Shown here piece by piece: positions 44,088-55,555 of a DNA stretch of 64,000 nucleotides. The notes under the pieces were generated by a model. The model made no database searches. It saw only the letters and a program-made list of their open reading frames with translations, and was not told where the DNA came from. Made by a program: the position numbers and the translations under genes. The DNA is from Hydractinia symbiolongicarpus (lineage: Eukaryota > Cnidaria > Hydrozoa > Anthoathecata > Hydractiniidae). The stretch is taken from positions 13,391,351 through 13,455,350 of the forward strand of contig NC_079877.1 of NCBI RefSeq assembly GCF_029227915.1. The letters are read 5' to 3'. Within the stretch, counting starts at the first letter, position 1; each line of letters opens with the position of its first letter.

Positions 44088-44995
44088 AGTTTATATAGTA
44101 TAGTTTAATTTTCCTGTAGACAGCCATTTTAAAATGTATACAATCAAAATAAGCAAGACTTGTCGCCATCTTGGCTCTCATGTGGTTTTGGTTGAATGAA
44201 AACAAGATGGATTTTGCCCCATATTTAAGCGAGGGAGTTTCCACATAAAAGCACATGTTCCCCACATCAAATTATTTGATTGGTTCAAAATAATTGGTGG
44301 TGGTGATATACATACTTGCTTCCTTGCACTAAAAAAACATGCAAATTTCGACTTAAGTGTGTGAATTTTGAAAAAATTTGTTTGTAACAGTTTAAATAAG
44401 CGATATACTGCTTAAATGGGATGTATAGTTTATTTATATTGTAACAGCATATTTGAAAGTTTTTCCTGACTGTTTGACAACCCTGGAAACAGCATTTAGG
44501 AAATTTTCAGCTCTTTTCTACTTTCTGTTATTTAATCATCTTTTCTTCAGAAAATCTTTGGACCCAGCATGTTAATTCAAGAACTGTGAATGGAGTCTCA
44601 GATACGAGATGATTGTCAATTAAACAACAGTTTTGAAAAAATTGGTGTATAAAAAAAGCATGTACTGCTTTTAGGTGTCATTTTGAAAAATACCATAAAT
44701 GAAGGATCCTTCAGTTATACATTATTTCTGACTGGTATAGCACCTGACTCCTGTCTAAGATGCTGCGGATTCGTTAAGGAGGCTATTAAAAGAAGGAATC
44801 CAATGGAACTAATTACATAAAATACAAATTGCTACTGTTACTACCAGACTAGTTGCAAATGTTTAGCCCAAACGTGCATCCCAGACAGACAAAATAGGGC
44901 CATGCAAACTAGTCATCATATTTGTAGATGTTTTAGGAATAAAAGACACTCTCAAAATGGCACATCTTTAAAACAAAATATCTGTAGTCAAATCA

Positions 44996-45172
44996 ACGTC
45001 ATTCTTGACTTGACGTCCGTTTTCCATCCTAGCATGGGTTGGACGGGGTATATTAATGACCCTCTTCCAATCTGATCTAGACTGTGTTAGATCTAAATTC
45101 AACTTCCTTTGTATCAAGTCTGTCCTTATAACCTCCTGCCAAGTCTTTCTCGGTCTGCCTCTGGGCTTTGCA
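44996..45172 (-). pseudogene. 5'-truncated LINE copy, same family as 14669-15157
   Basis: The minus-strand frame reads AKPRGRPRKTWQEVI, LDLTQSRSDWKRVIN and PRPTHA, the same C-terminal peptide as the 14.7-kb copy, with the same 3' sequence (GACGTCCGTTTTCCAT on the plus strand). Only about 175 bp remain. Confidence 0.8.
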
Positions 45173-45214
45173 TGGTACATTTTTGTTAGTACATAAATGT
45201 TGCCAAGCATGTTC

Positions 45215-45675
45215 GTGAAAAACTAAAAGGGATTTTGTAGTAATGGGCAAGAATCTTGGTGAGTATTTTTCTGACTGTGTTGCTGTAAGCTAATTATCTT
45301 TTCATTTCTACACTTTTATTTTCAGCATTGTTTCCCTTACAAAATAACACTTAACTGTGTTAAGTATTATTTTGTACGTCCTCTGTGTGTTGTGTAGTTG
45401 TTGAAAATTATATTTTAAAAACTTTATAATTGTAACAATTTACGTTGATAATGTCTTGTAGTAACAAGACTAAATATCTGTTAAAATAAAATAAATGTCA
45501 TCATCAGTTAAACTTCTCGTACTTATTTTCATTGTGAAGTTATATGCCCGAATTATTATATTTAAGTACATTAGTACAAAAAAATAATACTAGTTAACTT
45601 TCAGTTAAAGTTCATAAGGAGCAGTTTATAACAATCAAATTGTATTATATATCTTGTAGAAAATAATTTCAAAGA
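45215..45675. other. AT-rich spacer, probable FPPS 5' region
   Basis: No gene. An acceptor-like CTTGTAG lies 15 bases before the FPPS ATG, so an upstream non-coding exon is possible. Confidence 0.3.
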
Positions 45676-45718
45676 ATGAGTGATCAAGGCATCTCAGAAA
45701 TATCAGACAAAATCTTAA
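45676..45718 (+). CDS. FPPS first coding segment, cut off by transposon
   Basis: ATG 45676 opens MSDQGISEISDKIL. The frame then runs into the transposon terminus at the duplicated TTAA. If the element and one target copy are removed, the frame continues without a break into the FPPS sequence at 52186, in the correct phase, which supports this as the true N-terminus. Phase agreement alone has a one-in-three chance, so the link is strong but not proven. Confidence 0.6.
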
Positions 45719-46775
45719 GAGCCATTTTCTGTAAGAATCAGGCAATACTCAATAAGGAAAGGAAGTGAGGTTTCCAAAATTACTAGATTTTTACTTATGT
45801 TAAAGATACTATGGTTTTAGGAATTTTTTGAAAATTTTGTTCGATTTCGGTTATCGGTTAAGATTTTATGGCCCATTAAATATTTGCTATTTTTGGGCCT
45901 TTTTGGGCCATTTTTAAGGAATTTCTGGGTTCCATGTTTGAAATTATATAAATTATAAAATTAGTTAGCAGTCACTTTGATTTCATATGGATTCTGTTGT
46001 AGTCCATAAGTTCTATGGATCGTGTACCAGTTTTGCAGAATTTTTTTCACATTTAGCTAAAAATTATAGCTCAAAACCACCTCTCGGACCTTTTTTCCTA
46101 AAAATTGACCAATTTTCCCTGCTTTTGAGGCCCAAATTTGGTTACACCTTATACAGCAATGTGGGAATCTGAATGGCATTGGGTAAAGTGCTTACTTTTG
46201 TACAAAGAAAACATTAAACTAAGCATTGAAATCGTATGTGGTTTCCATCAATGACCTTCAAACTTTCGAAAAAACAATTTAGGTAACTAGTTCCAGTCCT
46301 TTTTTCCAGAATGGGCAACATTTTCAAACTACACAATATTTGAAAATGTTTAATCCAAGGTGAGTACTTCACAAAAAAAGAAAAAAATCCATGTGATCTA
46401 TAGTCATGCTAGCTAGATATCATTGCTCAAAACAACCTTAAAATTACAAAAAAATGTTACGAAAATGTCATAATTTTGGCATATAGAGCCTTACAAGAAA
46501 TGCCATATCTTTATTTATAGTTGTTACTAGGAAATGTGTAGCCCCTCTTTTTTTGCAGAAAGAAAAAACCATCGTATATAAAGGTAGGATAAAGGCTATT
46601 GCTCAAAACTACCCTAAGTTTACAAATGAATTGTTACAGACAAACTCTAATTTTTCCTTCTAGAGCTTCAAAAGAAAGGTTGTATTTTTATTCATAGATG
46701 TTGACAAGAAGTGTGTAACCTAAATAGAAAGAACTTTTTGCATTTAATGATCTATACCTAGGCTATAGGCTATTG
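45719..46775 (+). repeat. Left arm of the about 1.05-kb TIR
   Basis: Matches the reverse complement of 51135-52181. The inner half contains two diverged sub-units sharing ATTGCTCAAAAC. The apparent 61-codon ORF at 45987-46172 is mirrored at 51738-51923 and is not a gene. Confidence 0.9.
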
Positions 46776-47190
46776 CTTGAAAGAACTTCTGCTGAGGAAA
46801 TATAGGATGCTTCGAAATCAAACAATTAATAACAAGGATTTAGCAGTAAAAGATTTAGATCATAAAGCTTGGAGAACAATTAAATTACCTATTTTAGAAA
46901 AAAGTATTTTGAAGTATCTGCGAAGCCATTGCATTGTTGATAATGTGAAATCATTGCATTGGTGATAATAATAATAGAATGTCTAATAGAATGCAAATAG
47001 AATTTACAGAAAAAAGATGTGCATGTGTTTTAATGGATAGTATAATTGAATGTATGTATAATTAGAAGCTTTATGCAATTGTGATACATTATATAGAAGT
47101 TTAATAGCATCAACCCATGTTTCAGTTTGCTGCTGGCTAAGTTATTTTCTGATGAAGTATTATTTTTATTTAGCTAGATTAGAGCAAATT

Positions 47191-50100
47191 ATGAGTACAG
47201 AAACTGAATCTAGAAAGGAAAAAGAGTGTGTATTTAGTGACATTAGTAATTGTGGAAAAGGGAGATATGGTGAGAGTGGATTGGTTAAAGTTTCAGAGTT
47301 AGACAGTGATATAGAGCAACACTTTAAAAAGTTAAAAATTAGTTGGGACAACATTAAACTGCAATATTGGAAGGAAAAACATCTCATAGAAACAGATCTA
47401 AAAGAGAATTATCAGATGACAATCAAATATGTCAAAAACATAGAGAAACATATGGTATTCATTGGAGACCATCATTGGTTTGTCAACATCCTGGTCACAG
47501 TAACAAAAGACCTAGAGCTGCAAGGACTGCACCAGCAAACTTGATTGCAAAACTTGAGGAAGATGGCATTCACTTACCAATTGGCTCAAAACTATGTGAA
47601 TCTCATTACAAATACTGTACATGTATGTTATCATTTCTTTGTATATTAAAGTTAGTTTTGATTAGTTATTTATAATATATATATTTCAATAACTACAGTG
47701 TAACTCTTAACTTACAGCATCGTCAAACAAAACAGAAAATTCTGGAGAGGACACAGATCACTACGACATCAGTGAAAAAGAGGATCCAGAATATTCTCCA
47801 GATGTGATGATTATGGCTGAGTCAACCTGCCCAATTGATAATTCGTATGTTACGGCAATGGATGCCTTACATGGCAGCCCATTAAAATTCCAAATAAAAA
47901 GAAAATTTGTGTCAACTCTCACTACCAGTACCAAGAAAAAAATTAAACAAAAATATAAAAGATCTAAGAAACTGTTAAAGCTTAATTTCGCTGCTGCAGT
48001 TGCTCCAGGTCAGGAGGAAAATGTATTAGACTTTATTAGTTCTTCAGATTCCGATGCTGATGATGACAATATTAACCAACTCATAAATATTTACCAAGCA
48101 AGTGACTCTAAAAGCAGGTATGACTGTAACAGTTATTAATCTTGTCAAATTAATCCACCTCTAGCTGGAAAGGAATTTGTAGGAGCTTTTTTAATAAAAA
48201 CGTAATTGTATTTATATAGTAAGTTGGCTTGCTAGGTAATTTATTTTTTGTAGATTGGTCATACTCTCTTTGATTAACCATCAGAAGTACACAAAACAAG
48301 ATATTATGAAGTTATTTGATTGCACTAAATACCAGGTCGATACTGCTAGAAGGTGGAAATCTTCAAGTGCTTCATTGTTATTACCAATGCATCAGGTCCA
48401 CAAACGACTTAAGCTTGATAATAATAAGTGTGAACACTTCCTTGAATTCATCTTCAATAGTGGCTTGTTGCAAGATGTAGCATATGGTGTATCACATATC
48501 AAGTTTGATAGTGGGATTGTTCAAAAAGTTGCCAATGCAGTTTTGACAACAAAGTATAGCCATGCTGTTACTTTGTATCTAATGCACTGCAAAACTATTG
48601 GATACCATAGCTTGTCAGAAAGTTCGTTATGGAGAATACTAAAAGCAGTTAAACCTTCTAAAAAAAAAAGTTTAGGTAAGTTAATTCACTTAGATAATAA
48701 AAAAGGATGCAATTGTATCAAAGATGAGCATGTAAAAACCAATTCTTTTTAGCTGGCTTAGATGACACAACAGCTGCTGGATTAAATGGTTTTTCTTGCC
48801 TTCAAAGTATTGCTGAAAAATATCATAGGAAAGATTTGTCATCAAAGCTGGAACGTGGGAAAAGATATTTGAAAACCAAACTCCAACAACATGCAAGCAA
48901 TCTTGATAGCGACATATCAACACACAATCCACTGTTTGCATTGAGTGATGTGACAAATGAAAATTTACAGTCATCACCACTTATTAGTGATAACGTTTGT
49001 CATGACTGTTGGGATCTGTGTTGTTGTTTGGATGAATTTAGGGAGTTAGCCAATATTCTTAATGTTGATCCTGGTATACTTTATGATATTCAAATATCTG
49101 CGTGTAAGATATTAGAATATATGAAACACCAAATCAGAGACAGTCAACAGAGGAAGGCAAAAGCTTGGTGCTTCGAGCAATTGACAGAACAAAAAGGATT
49201 TTGGTTAAAAGATTTTTGCCAAAAAATCCTGCCAATTAGACATAGGGAAGGCCAGAGAGAATATTTCGGGAAAAAAGGAATGAGTCTTCATGTTGATGTG
49301 TTCTTTTTCCTTGATGAGAGTGAAATGAAAAAACAAACTTATTTTACTGCTATATACCGCTGTGACCAGGGCCTCAGTCATGTAATCTCGATTGCTGATG
49401 TAGTACTTGATGAGTTTAAACAGGATGCACCCAATGTCTCACAGTTATATGCAAAATCTGATAATGCAGGCTGCTATCATTCAAATTGTTCTGCTGAAAG
49501 CCTTCATCAGTTGTGTCAAGAGAAGGGGATCAAGCTGCTTCGATACGATTACAACGAACCTTCCTGTGGTAAAGATCAGTGTGATCGTGAAAGTGCTGCA
49601 GCAAAGTTAGTGATGAGAAGTTATGTAGATGCTGGAAACAATGTTTTGTCAGCGTCTGACATTCATGATGCATTGCACTATGGGTCTGGGTTAAAAGATT
49701 CAAAAGTATGTGTTATAGAGATTAACCCAGAATCTGTGAAAGTGGAAGGTCAGAAAATTAAAAATATTAGCCATTATCATTCTGTAGAATTTAAAGAGGA
49801 TAAAATGACCTTTTGGAGATATTTTGATGTTGGTGAAGGTGTTGATGTTGCCTATTCTGAGATGCATGTTGCATCAGGCGCAGTTGTGAAGGTACCATTT
49901 AGTAGCACTTGCAGGGAAAGTAAAAAAAAGATGTTTTCAAAACCCTGTGCAGATAGGCAGCTCTGTAAGTTATTGTTTTGTCCAGAGTCTGGCTGTGGTG
50001 CAACATTCACAACATACAAGAACTACGAAGAGCACATGATAGTAGATAATCATGATGTCAAGAAACACCATTCTTCCATGGACTTAGTGAGACAATCATA

Positions 50101-50974
50101 TGTTGACAAAATGAAGTTGTCATCGATGACATCTTTGCCTTTATTTGGAAATGATCTAGAGATTGCAAATGTTAACATGCAATGTGCCATAACAAAAAGT
50201 CTAACTTTTGCGAGTATTGCCATTGAAGGATGGTCTTTGCCAGTTAGATCTACTTTTCGATTTACAGATTCTCAAAAGGATATTCTTTTGAAATTATTCA
50301 TGGCTGGAGAAGAATCTGGACACAAGGTCAGTCCAGAAGATGCTGCCATAGAAGTAAGAAAGAAGTTGTCTGTTACTGAATATGTAACACCACAACAAGT
50401 AAAGTCGTTATTTTCAAGGTGGTCCAGGCAATATAGAGATGGAAGTTTGGAATATGTTAGTTCAGTGACTGAAGGTACTGACAACGGCTTTGATGATGAA
50501 ATGCTTGCTACAGCTCAGAATCAGGTCATCCAGCAAACATCAAAAGAAGTACTTCTTAAACTTGAAAATACATATCAAGTTGATGAATGGATAGCTTTGC
50601 GCTTTGGGAATACTTGGTTTCCGGCTCAAGTTGTAGAGGTACCGTGGTTTTGATGATAAGCTAATTGCCCATTGATTAAAATCCAATGATTCACCATGAT
50701 TTTTCTAATTTTTTTTTACCTTTTCTTTTTTACCTTTCCTATTGTACCTTTGATTTAATTTTAGGCAGATGATGAGGGTATTGTAGCAAGTTGTATGCAT
50801 TATGCCATGGGCGATGGAAACAATGCATTTATTTTTCCAAATCCAAAAGATCAAGGGTTCTACGATCTTGATGATATTATTTGCAAAATTTCAGCACCAA
50901 CTCCAAAGAATAATAGATATTTTTGGTTAACCTCTGAAGATTTCAAAAACGCTAGCACAGGATTTATTAATTAG
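47191..50974 (+). CDS. Orphan DDE-like transposase with C2H2 finger
   Basis: Exons by GT-AG sites and phase: 47191-47622, 47718-48117, 48254-48675, 48753-50638, 50765-50974. Order: Cys/His region (ICQKH...VCQHPGH, about 47420-47505); acidic linker; helical region; RNase-H-like core with candidate acids in LHVDVFF (about 49290), KSDNAGCYHS (about 49457) and GKDQCDRE (about 49570; D-x37-D); a C2H2 finger (CPESGC...HMIVDNH, about 49981-50050); C-terminal Tudor/SH3-like stretch with WIALRFGNTWFPAQV. I know this architecture from 'uncharacterized' multicopy proteins of aquatic animals. Exon 1 changes frame near 47350-47400, so either an indel has inactivated this copy or a small intron is missed. 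The catalytic assignment is inference. Confidence 0.7.
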
Positions 50975-51134
50975 TTTATCTTACATTATCTTATTACTTT
51001 TTTGTTGTTTCAAATTTATGTTGTTTTTTGATGGTTTACAAAATATAATATAATTTGTAAGTAAACAATTATATTGTATTGACTTGGTTATTATTGCAGT
51101 GATAACACCTGAAGCTTACTAACTGTTTTTAAGG

Positions 51135-52181
51135 AGTGTAAAGAAATAGCTTATAGCCTAGGTATAGATCATTGAATGCAAAAAATTATTTCTACTTTAT
51201 CTTAGGTTACACACTTTTGCTATGAATGGAGATTTCTTTTAAAGCTCTTGAAGGAAAAGTTAGAGCTTGTCTGTAACAATTCCTTTGTAAACTTAGGGTA
51301 GTTTTGAGCAATAGTCTTTATCCCACCTTTATATACGATGGTTTTTTCTTTCTGCAAAAAAAGAGGGGCTACACATTTCCTAGTAACAACTATAAATAAA
51401 GATATGGCATTTCTTGTAAGGCTCTATATGCCAAAATTATGACATTTTCGTAACATTTTTTTGTAATTTTAAGGTTGTTTTGAGCAATGATATCTAGCTA
51501 GCATGACTATAGATCACATGGATTTTTTTCTTTTTTTGTGAAGTACTCACCTTGGATTAAACATTTTCAAATATTGTGTAGTTTGAAAATGTTGCCCATT
51601 CTGGAAAAAAGGACTGGAACTAGTTACCTAAACTGTTTTTTCGAAAGTTTGAAGGTCATTGATGGAAACCACATACGATTTCAATGCTTAGTTTAATGTT
51701 TTCTTTGTACAAAAGTAAGCACTTTACCCAATGCCATTCAGATTCCCACATTGCTGTATAAGGTGTAACCAAATTTGGGCCTCAAAAGCAGGGAAAATTG
51801 GTCAATTTTTAGGAAAAAAGGTCCGAGAGGTGGTTTTGAGCTATAATTTTTAGCTAAATGTGAAAAAAATTCTGCAAAACTGGTACACGATCCATAGAAC
51901 TTATGGACTACAACAGAATCCATATGAAATCAAAGTGACTGCTAACTAATTTTATAATTTATATAATTTCAAACATAGAACCCAGAAATTCCTTAAAAAT
52001 GGCCCAAAAAGGCCCAAAAATAGCAAATATTTAATGGGCCATAAAATCTTAACCGATAACCGAAATCGAACAAAATTTTCAAAAAATATCTAAAACCATA
52101 GTAACTTTAACATAAGTAAAAATCTAGTAATTTTGGAAACCTTACTTCCTCTGAGTGCCTGACTGTTACAGAAAATGGCTC
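51135..52181 (-). repeat. Right arm of the about 1.05-kb TIR
   Basis: Inverted partner of 45719-46775, with only scattered substitutions over the outer 900 bp. It ends in TTACAGAAAATGGCTC against the FPPS frame. Confidence 0.9.
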
Positions 52182-53210
52182 TTAAGCTACAAAGCCTTGT
52201 TTGATTCGTCATTCAAAACAATAGTTGATGACTTAGTGGGAGAAGATGAAAATAATCCAGAGCTATCTGCAGCGGCTGGCTGGTTACGCGAGGTGCTTAA
52301 TTATAATGCCTTTGATGGTAAAAAATCTAGAGGTATGATGGTGATAGGAACAGTTGATTTTTTTCGCAAAGGAAAACCAACTAAAGGGGAAATCCAACGA
52401 GCAATTATTCTTGGATGGTGTGTTGAAATTCTTCAAGCTGTGTTTTTAGTTGCTGATGATGTAATGGATCGTTCTGAAGTGAGACGCGGAAAACCATGTT
52501 GGTACAAAAGGTGTGGTCTTGTTGCAATCAATGATACATATTTGATGGAGCATTCTATTTTTAAGTTAATTGATAAGCACTTTAGTGAGACATCATATAT
52601 TTTTAAACTATATAGAACTTTTCATCATATTATTTACTTGACAGCAATGGGACAAGAACTTGACATGCTTGCTTCAGAACCACCTGAGGGTGAATTTTCC
52701 TTGGATTCGTTTACTAAAGAAAAATATAAATCTATAGTAAAGTACAAAACTGCTTTCTACTCGTTTTATTTGCCAGTATGTTTGGGTATGCACATAGTTC
52801 AAGTAGAAGATGAACAAGTATTTCGAGATGCAGAATCAGTGCTTCTTAAGTTAGGTGAATTCTTTCAAATCCAAGACGACTATTTGGATTGTTTTGGAGA
52901 TCCTAATATTATGGGGAAAGTTGGCCGAGATATTGAAGATCGCAAGTGTTCATGGTTAGTTGTACAAGCATTAGACCGAGCCAATGACAAACAAAGAGAG
53001 ATTTTAAAAAAGAATTATGGTAAAGATAATGCCACATCTGTTTCAATTGTTAAGGAGTTGTATAAAGAGTTAGGACTTGAGAATGTTTATAATACTTATG
53101 AAGAGGAAAGCTATAAGAATTTATGTGAATGCATAGATGCATATTCAGAAAATTTCCCAAAGCAATTTTTTCTGTTTTTAACTGATAAGTTATACAAACG
53201 ACAAAAATAG
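52182..53210 (+). CDS. FDPS: Farnesyl diphosphate synthase main reading frame, 5' end displaced
   Basis: This all-alpha isoprenyl synthase joins isopentenyl diphosphate to DMAPP and GPP in the mevalonate pathway. The intronless frame shows all landmarks: GKKSRG near the N-terminus, first Asp-rich motif LQAVFLVADDVMD, RRGKPCWY, KYKTAFYSFYLP, second Asp-rich motif GEFFQIQDDYLD, GKVGRDIEDRKCSWLV and a C-terminal KLYKRQK. Length fits the family (about 350 aa). The natural ATG is 6.5 kb upstream, beyond the transposon; the frame is open into the TIR from 52155 but only from a GTG. The residue at the chain-length position before the first motif is Val where Phe is common. It could be a retrocopy, although no poly(A) is seen. 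Confidence 0.9.
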   Translation, partial: LSYKALFDSSFKTIVDDLVGEDENNPELSAAAGWLREVLNYNAFDGKKSRGMMVIGTVDFFRKGKPTKGEIQRAIILGWCVEILQAVFLVADDVMDRSEVRRGKPCWYKRCGLVAINDTYLMEHSIFKLIDKHFSETSYIFKLYRTFHHIIYLTAMGQELDMLASEPPEGEFSLDSFTKEKYKSIVKYKTAFYSFYLPVCLGMHIVQVEDEQVFRDAESVLLKLGEFFQIQDDYLDCFGDPNIMGKVGRDIEDRKCSWLVVQALDRANDKQREILKKNYGKDNATSVSIVKELYKELGLENVYNTYEEESYKNLCECIDAYSENFPKQFFLFLTDKLYKRQK

Positions 53211-53254
53211 AACTAAAAATATTTATAGATAGATTGTAATCATTTTTTATGTTA

Positions 53255-53871
53255 CAGTCGACTCCCGGTAACTCGAACACCGGTTAACTCGAACTTTTAT
53301 TAACTCCAACTGTTTTCTACATACACCCTTGTAAAAACTACTCGTTAACTCAAACCCCGGATAACTCGAACATTCGTTTTCTTGAACCACTTTTTGATCC
53401 CCTTAGTTAATTTCTTCGAATAACTCGAACTTTTTAGTGTTTTAGTAGAATATAAATTTTTGAAAAAGCTATTCTCTACTGGTTCTCTTTACAAAGGAGC
53501 GGAAATTCTCCTTTTGATGGCAATGTATGATAAAGCAGAAGGCTTTTCAAAAGTTTCGATCTTACAGATTTTAGAGCGTCAAATGGATGGCTGGGGAAGT
53601 GGAAAAAAAATATTTAGAAAATAAATACATTCTTGCTCATAACAAAAGTTACTATCAACAAGGTTCAGTCAAACCGACATACTAAATTTCTTTCAGTGAA
53701 TGTAACATTTGTAAATTTTATAGAGTCTGAAGAAAAAATCGCCTTAGCTCGAACTAATATCTCATTTTTGTCTAAGTTCGAATTAATGGGAACTTCGCCT
53801 AATTCGAATATTCGTTAATTCGAACTGTTTTCTCTAGTTCCTTGAAGGTTGGAGTTACCGAGAGTCAACTG
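53255..53871. mobile_element. 617-bp pogo/Tigger-type MITE
   Basis: Ends CAGTCGACTCCCGGTAACTC and GAGTTACCGAGAGTCAACTG form an imperfect 20-bp inverted repeat flanked by TA (53253-53254, 53872-53873). Several TAACTCGAAC-type subterminal repeats lie inside. It inserted 42 bp after the FPPS stop, so it may lie in its 3' UTR. Confidence 0.85.
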
Positions 53872-53873
53872 TA

Positions 53874-54389
53874 TTTTCCTTACCTAAAGTTAGTTTTCGC
53901 GAACTTAGCTAGTTTTATGCAAAAATTTATCTGCACGAAAATTCCTGGAAAGTTCAATATGTGAAAACAAATTACTACGAATTGTGAGAAAATACTAGAT
54001 TCGTGAGAATAATCCATAAAAACACATTAAAATGGTTCTTTTGCGAAAAAAATATTTACAAATGACTGATTTGCGAAATTTATTCGTCGCAAAATTCATT
54101 TTTTCGACCTCGCGTAGGCAAAAGTCAACTAAATTTAGGTAGCTATGAATCATAGAAGAAATAAAAGGAATATATTAATATTTACATATTAATGTATATA
54201 TATATATTTATATATTATTAGATCTGACAGACCAGGCTGATATAGGTATTCCCTTGACTTTTAAATTCTGTTTTTTTATATTTTAATTGCAAATGGCAAG
54301 TGATGTGGTGATAAATTTCTTTGACGCAAGTATCTTGAATTTTTTATCTTGCGAACTTAGAAAATAAATGTACTGTGAATTTGCTTATA
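53874..54389. other. Non-coding
   Basis: Words of the type CGAAAATT and TTCGCGAAC recur at 53890-54110, resembling blocks near 6950 and 30280. No gene seen. Confidence 0.3.
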
Positions 54390-54563
54390 TCTCTATAATA
54401 ATAGCCGTCCTCTGTCTGTCTCTGCGCGGACCCCCCCACTGAGTTACAAAATGATGTTACGGAAACACGAATATCAAATGCGATATATTTTTATCCACTT
54501 TGTTGCGACGGGTAAATATAAAGAGCGGGCGAACCCGTGGATTTTTCCAAGGGCAACGACTAG
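54390..54563 (+). mobile_element. Helitron-like non-autonomous element, 174 bp
   Basis: It starts TCTCTATAATAATAGCC after an A and ends GCAACGACTAG before a T. A GC-rich stem (GGCGAACCCGTGG...) lies just before the 3' end. 5'-TC, CTAG-3', a subterminal hairpin and A/T insertion fit Helitron ends. Confidence 0.5.
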
Positions 54564-55470
54564 TTTGTTAATATTTACCTACTTTAGATAGCTTTTCCTA
54601 AAGTTGGATACAAAAAACGGGTGCATGGGGTTAAAAATTGGGTTTATAATTTGACTCTTTCTCACTTTGTTTATTTTTGTGCACATTTTGCAGTGAACAA
54701 TCCGTATGTAATTTTTAGGCTATAAAATGATGCATATAAACGAAGTATATGCTGTAGTTTTAATAAAATTATAGAACAACATTAGATATATTTTGTAGAC
54801 CTTGCTGACAGAGGTTGTATAAAAAATATTCATTTTATAATCAATGTTTGTTTTATATTTGAAGTAAAATTATCTATCCTAATTCCAAATCTTCGTTTCT
54901 TTCTTTTAAGCAAGTATATGAAGTATAAAGATAAAAAAAGATTTACAGTTTTTTTATGAAAGTTTTTGTTCATACAGAAGTTGCGCTATTTTAAGGAAGT
55001 GCAAAATTTATTGCCACTCCTAATTAGACCTACACATTAAAGTGCAAAAAATTTACTGGCAGACGTCATCAAAATTACTTGACGTAAAGGCCTAGATACA
55101 CTATAAATTTTTCCATCATGGTTAATGAACTGTTGTGCAGCATACACACTAAAATAAATTTTTTAGTGATCAACAGGTAAATTTAGTGAGATTTTCGTTG
55201 AACAAATCAATTTTTATATTTAAAGAATTTTTTGAAGAAATAGGTCAAAGGTAAAATATTTTATGTTGGTGTCTTGCCTATTAATGTTCTTTCTTGTTCA
55301 TTGTGTTAATTTAGTTACAAAACAACTATTAAAAGTTTTAGACGATAGATAAATTCAATTTTCAACAACAACAAAAACTAAACGAAGAGCGAAAATTTTT
55401 ATTTATTATTGTCAATCAGACAGCAACCTCAATTTTATATATTGAAGAAGAACTACTTTGCGAATCACTA
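54564..55470. other. Non-coding AT-rich stretch
   Basis: No gene, repeat or structure that I can name. Confidence 0.3.
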
Positions 55471-55555
55471 ACATACCCAGGCAGAGGGCGGGATTCGGTC
55501 TGCGGTACCCAGAAGTAGAACCAGTAGACGAATCCACTACACTACGTGCGGCAAT
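55471..55555 (-). repeat. tRNA-derived SINE head (minus strand)
   Basis: The minus strand reads GCCGCACGTAGTGTAGTGG, with a TAGTGTAGTGG A-box (55534-55544) and, about 34 bases on, GACCGAATCCC as a B-box (55490-55500). The ends do not pair into an acceptor stem, so it is a tRNA-derived SINE promoter rather than a tRNA gene. Confidence 0.55.

Larger units (their letters stand above)
45719..52181 (+). mobile_element. Long-TIR transposon with TTAA duplication and orphan DDE-like gene
   Basis: Ends GAGCCATTTTCTGTAA and TTACAGAAAATGGCTC are bordered by TTAA (45715-45718, 52182-52185); because CTTAAG is palindromic, a 6-bp duplication with an AGCC end is equally possible. Inverted arms run from 45719 to about 46775 and from about 51135 to 52181, about 1.05 kb each, nearly identical except for the innermost part and a short gap near the tips. 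Between them is one plus-strand, five-exon gene. Insertion is in the FPPS reading frame, so the empty site is known. TTAA points towards the Kolobok-like group, but the encoded protein is of an orphan family. Confidence 0.85.

Noticed and set aside
45987-46172. 61-codon ORF present identically at 51738-51923 on the other strand
   Set aside because: It lies in the TIR arms, so both copies follow from the inverted repeat; no coding signature.
55471-55555. Functional tRNA gene on the minus strand
   Set aside because: A- and B-box-like words are present, but acceptor stems do not pair, so a SINE head is the better reading.
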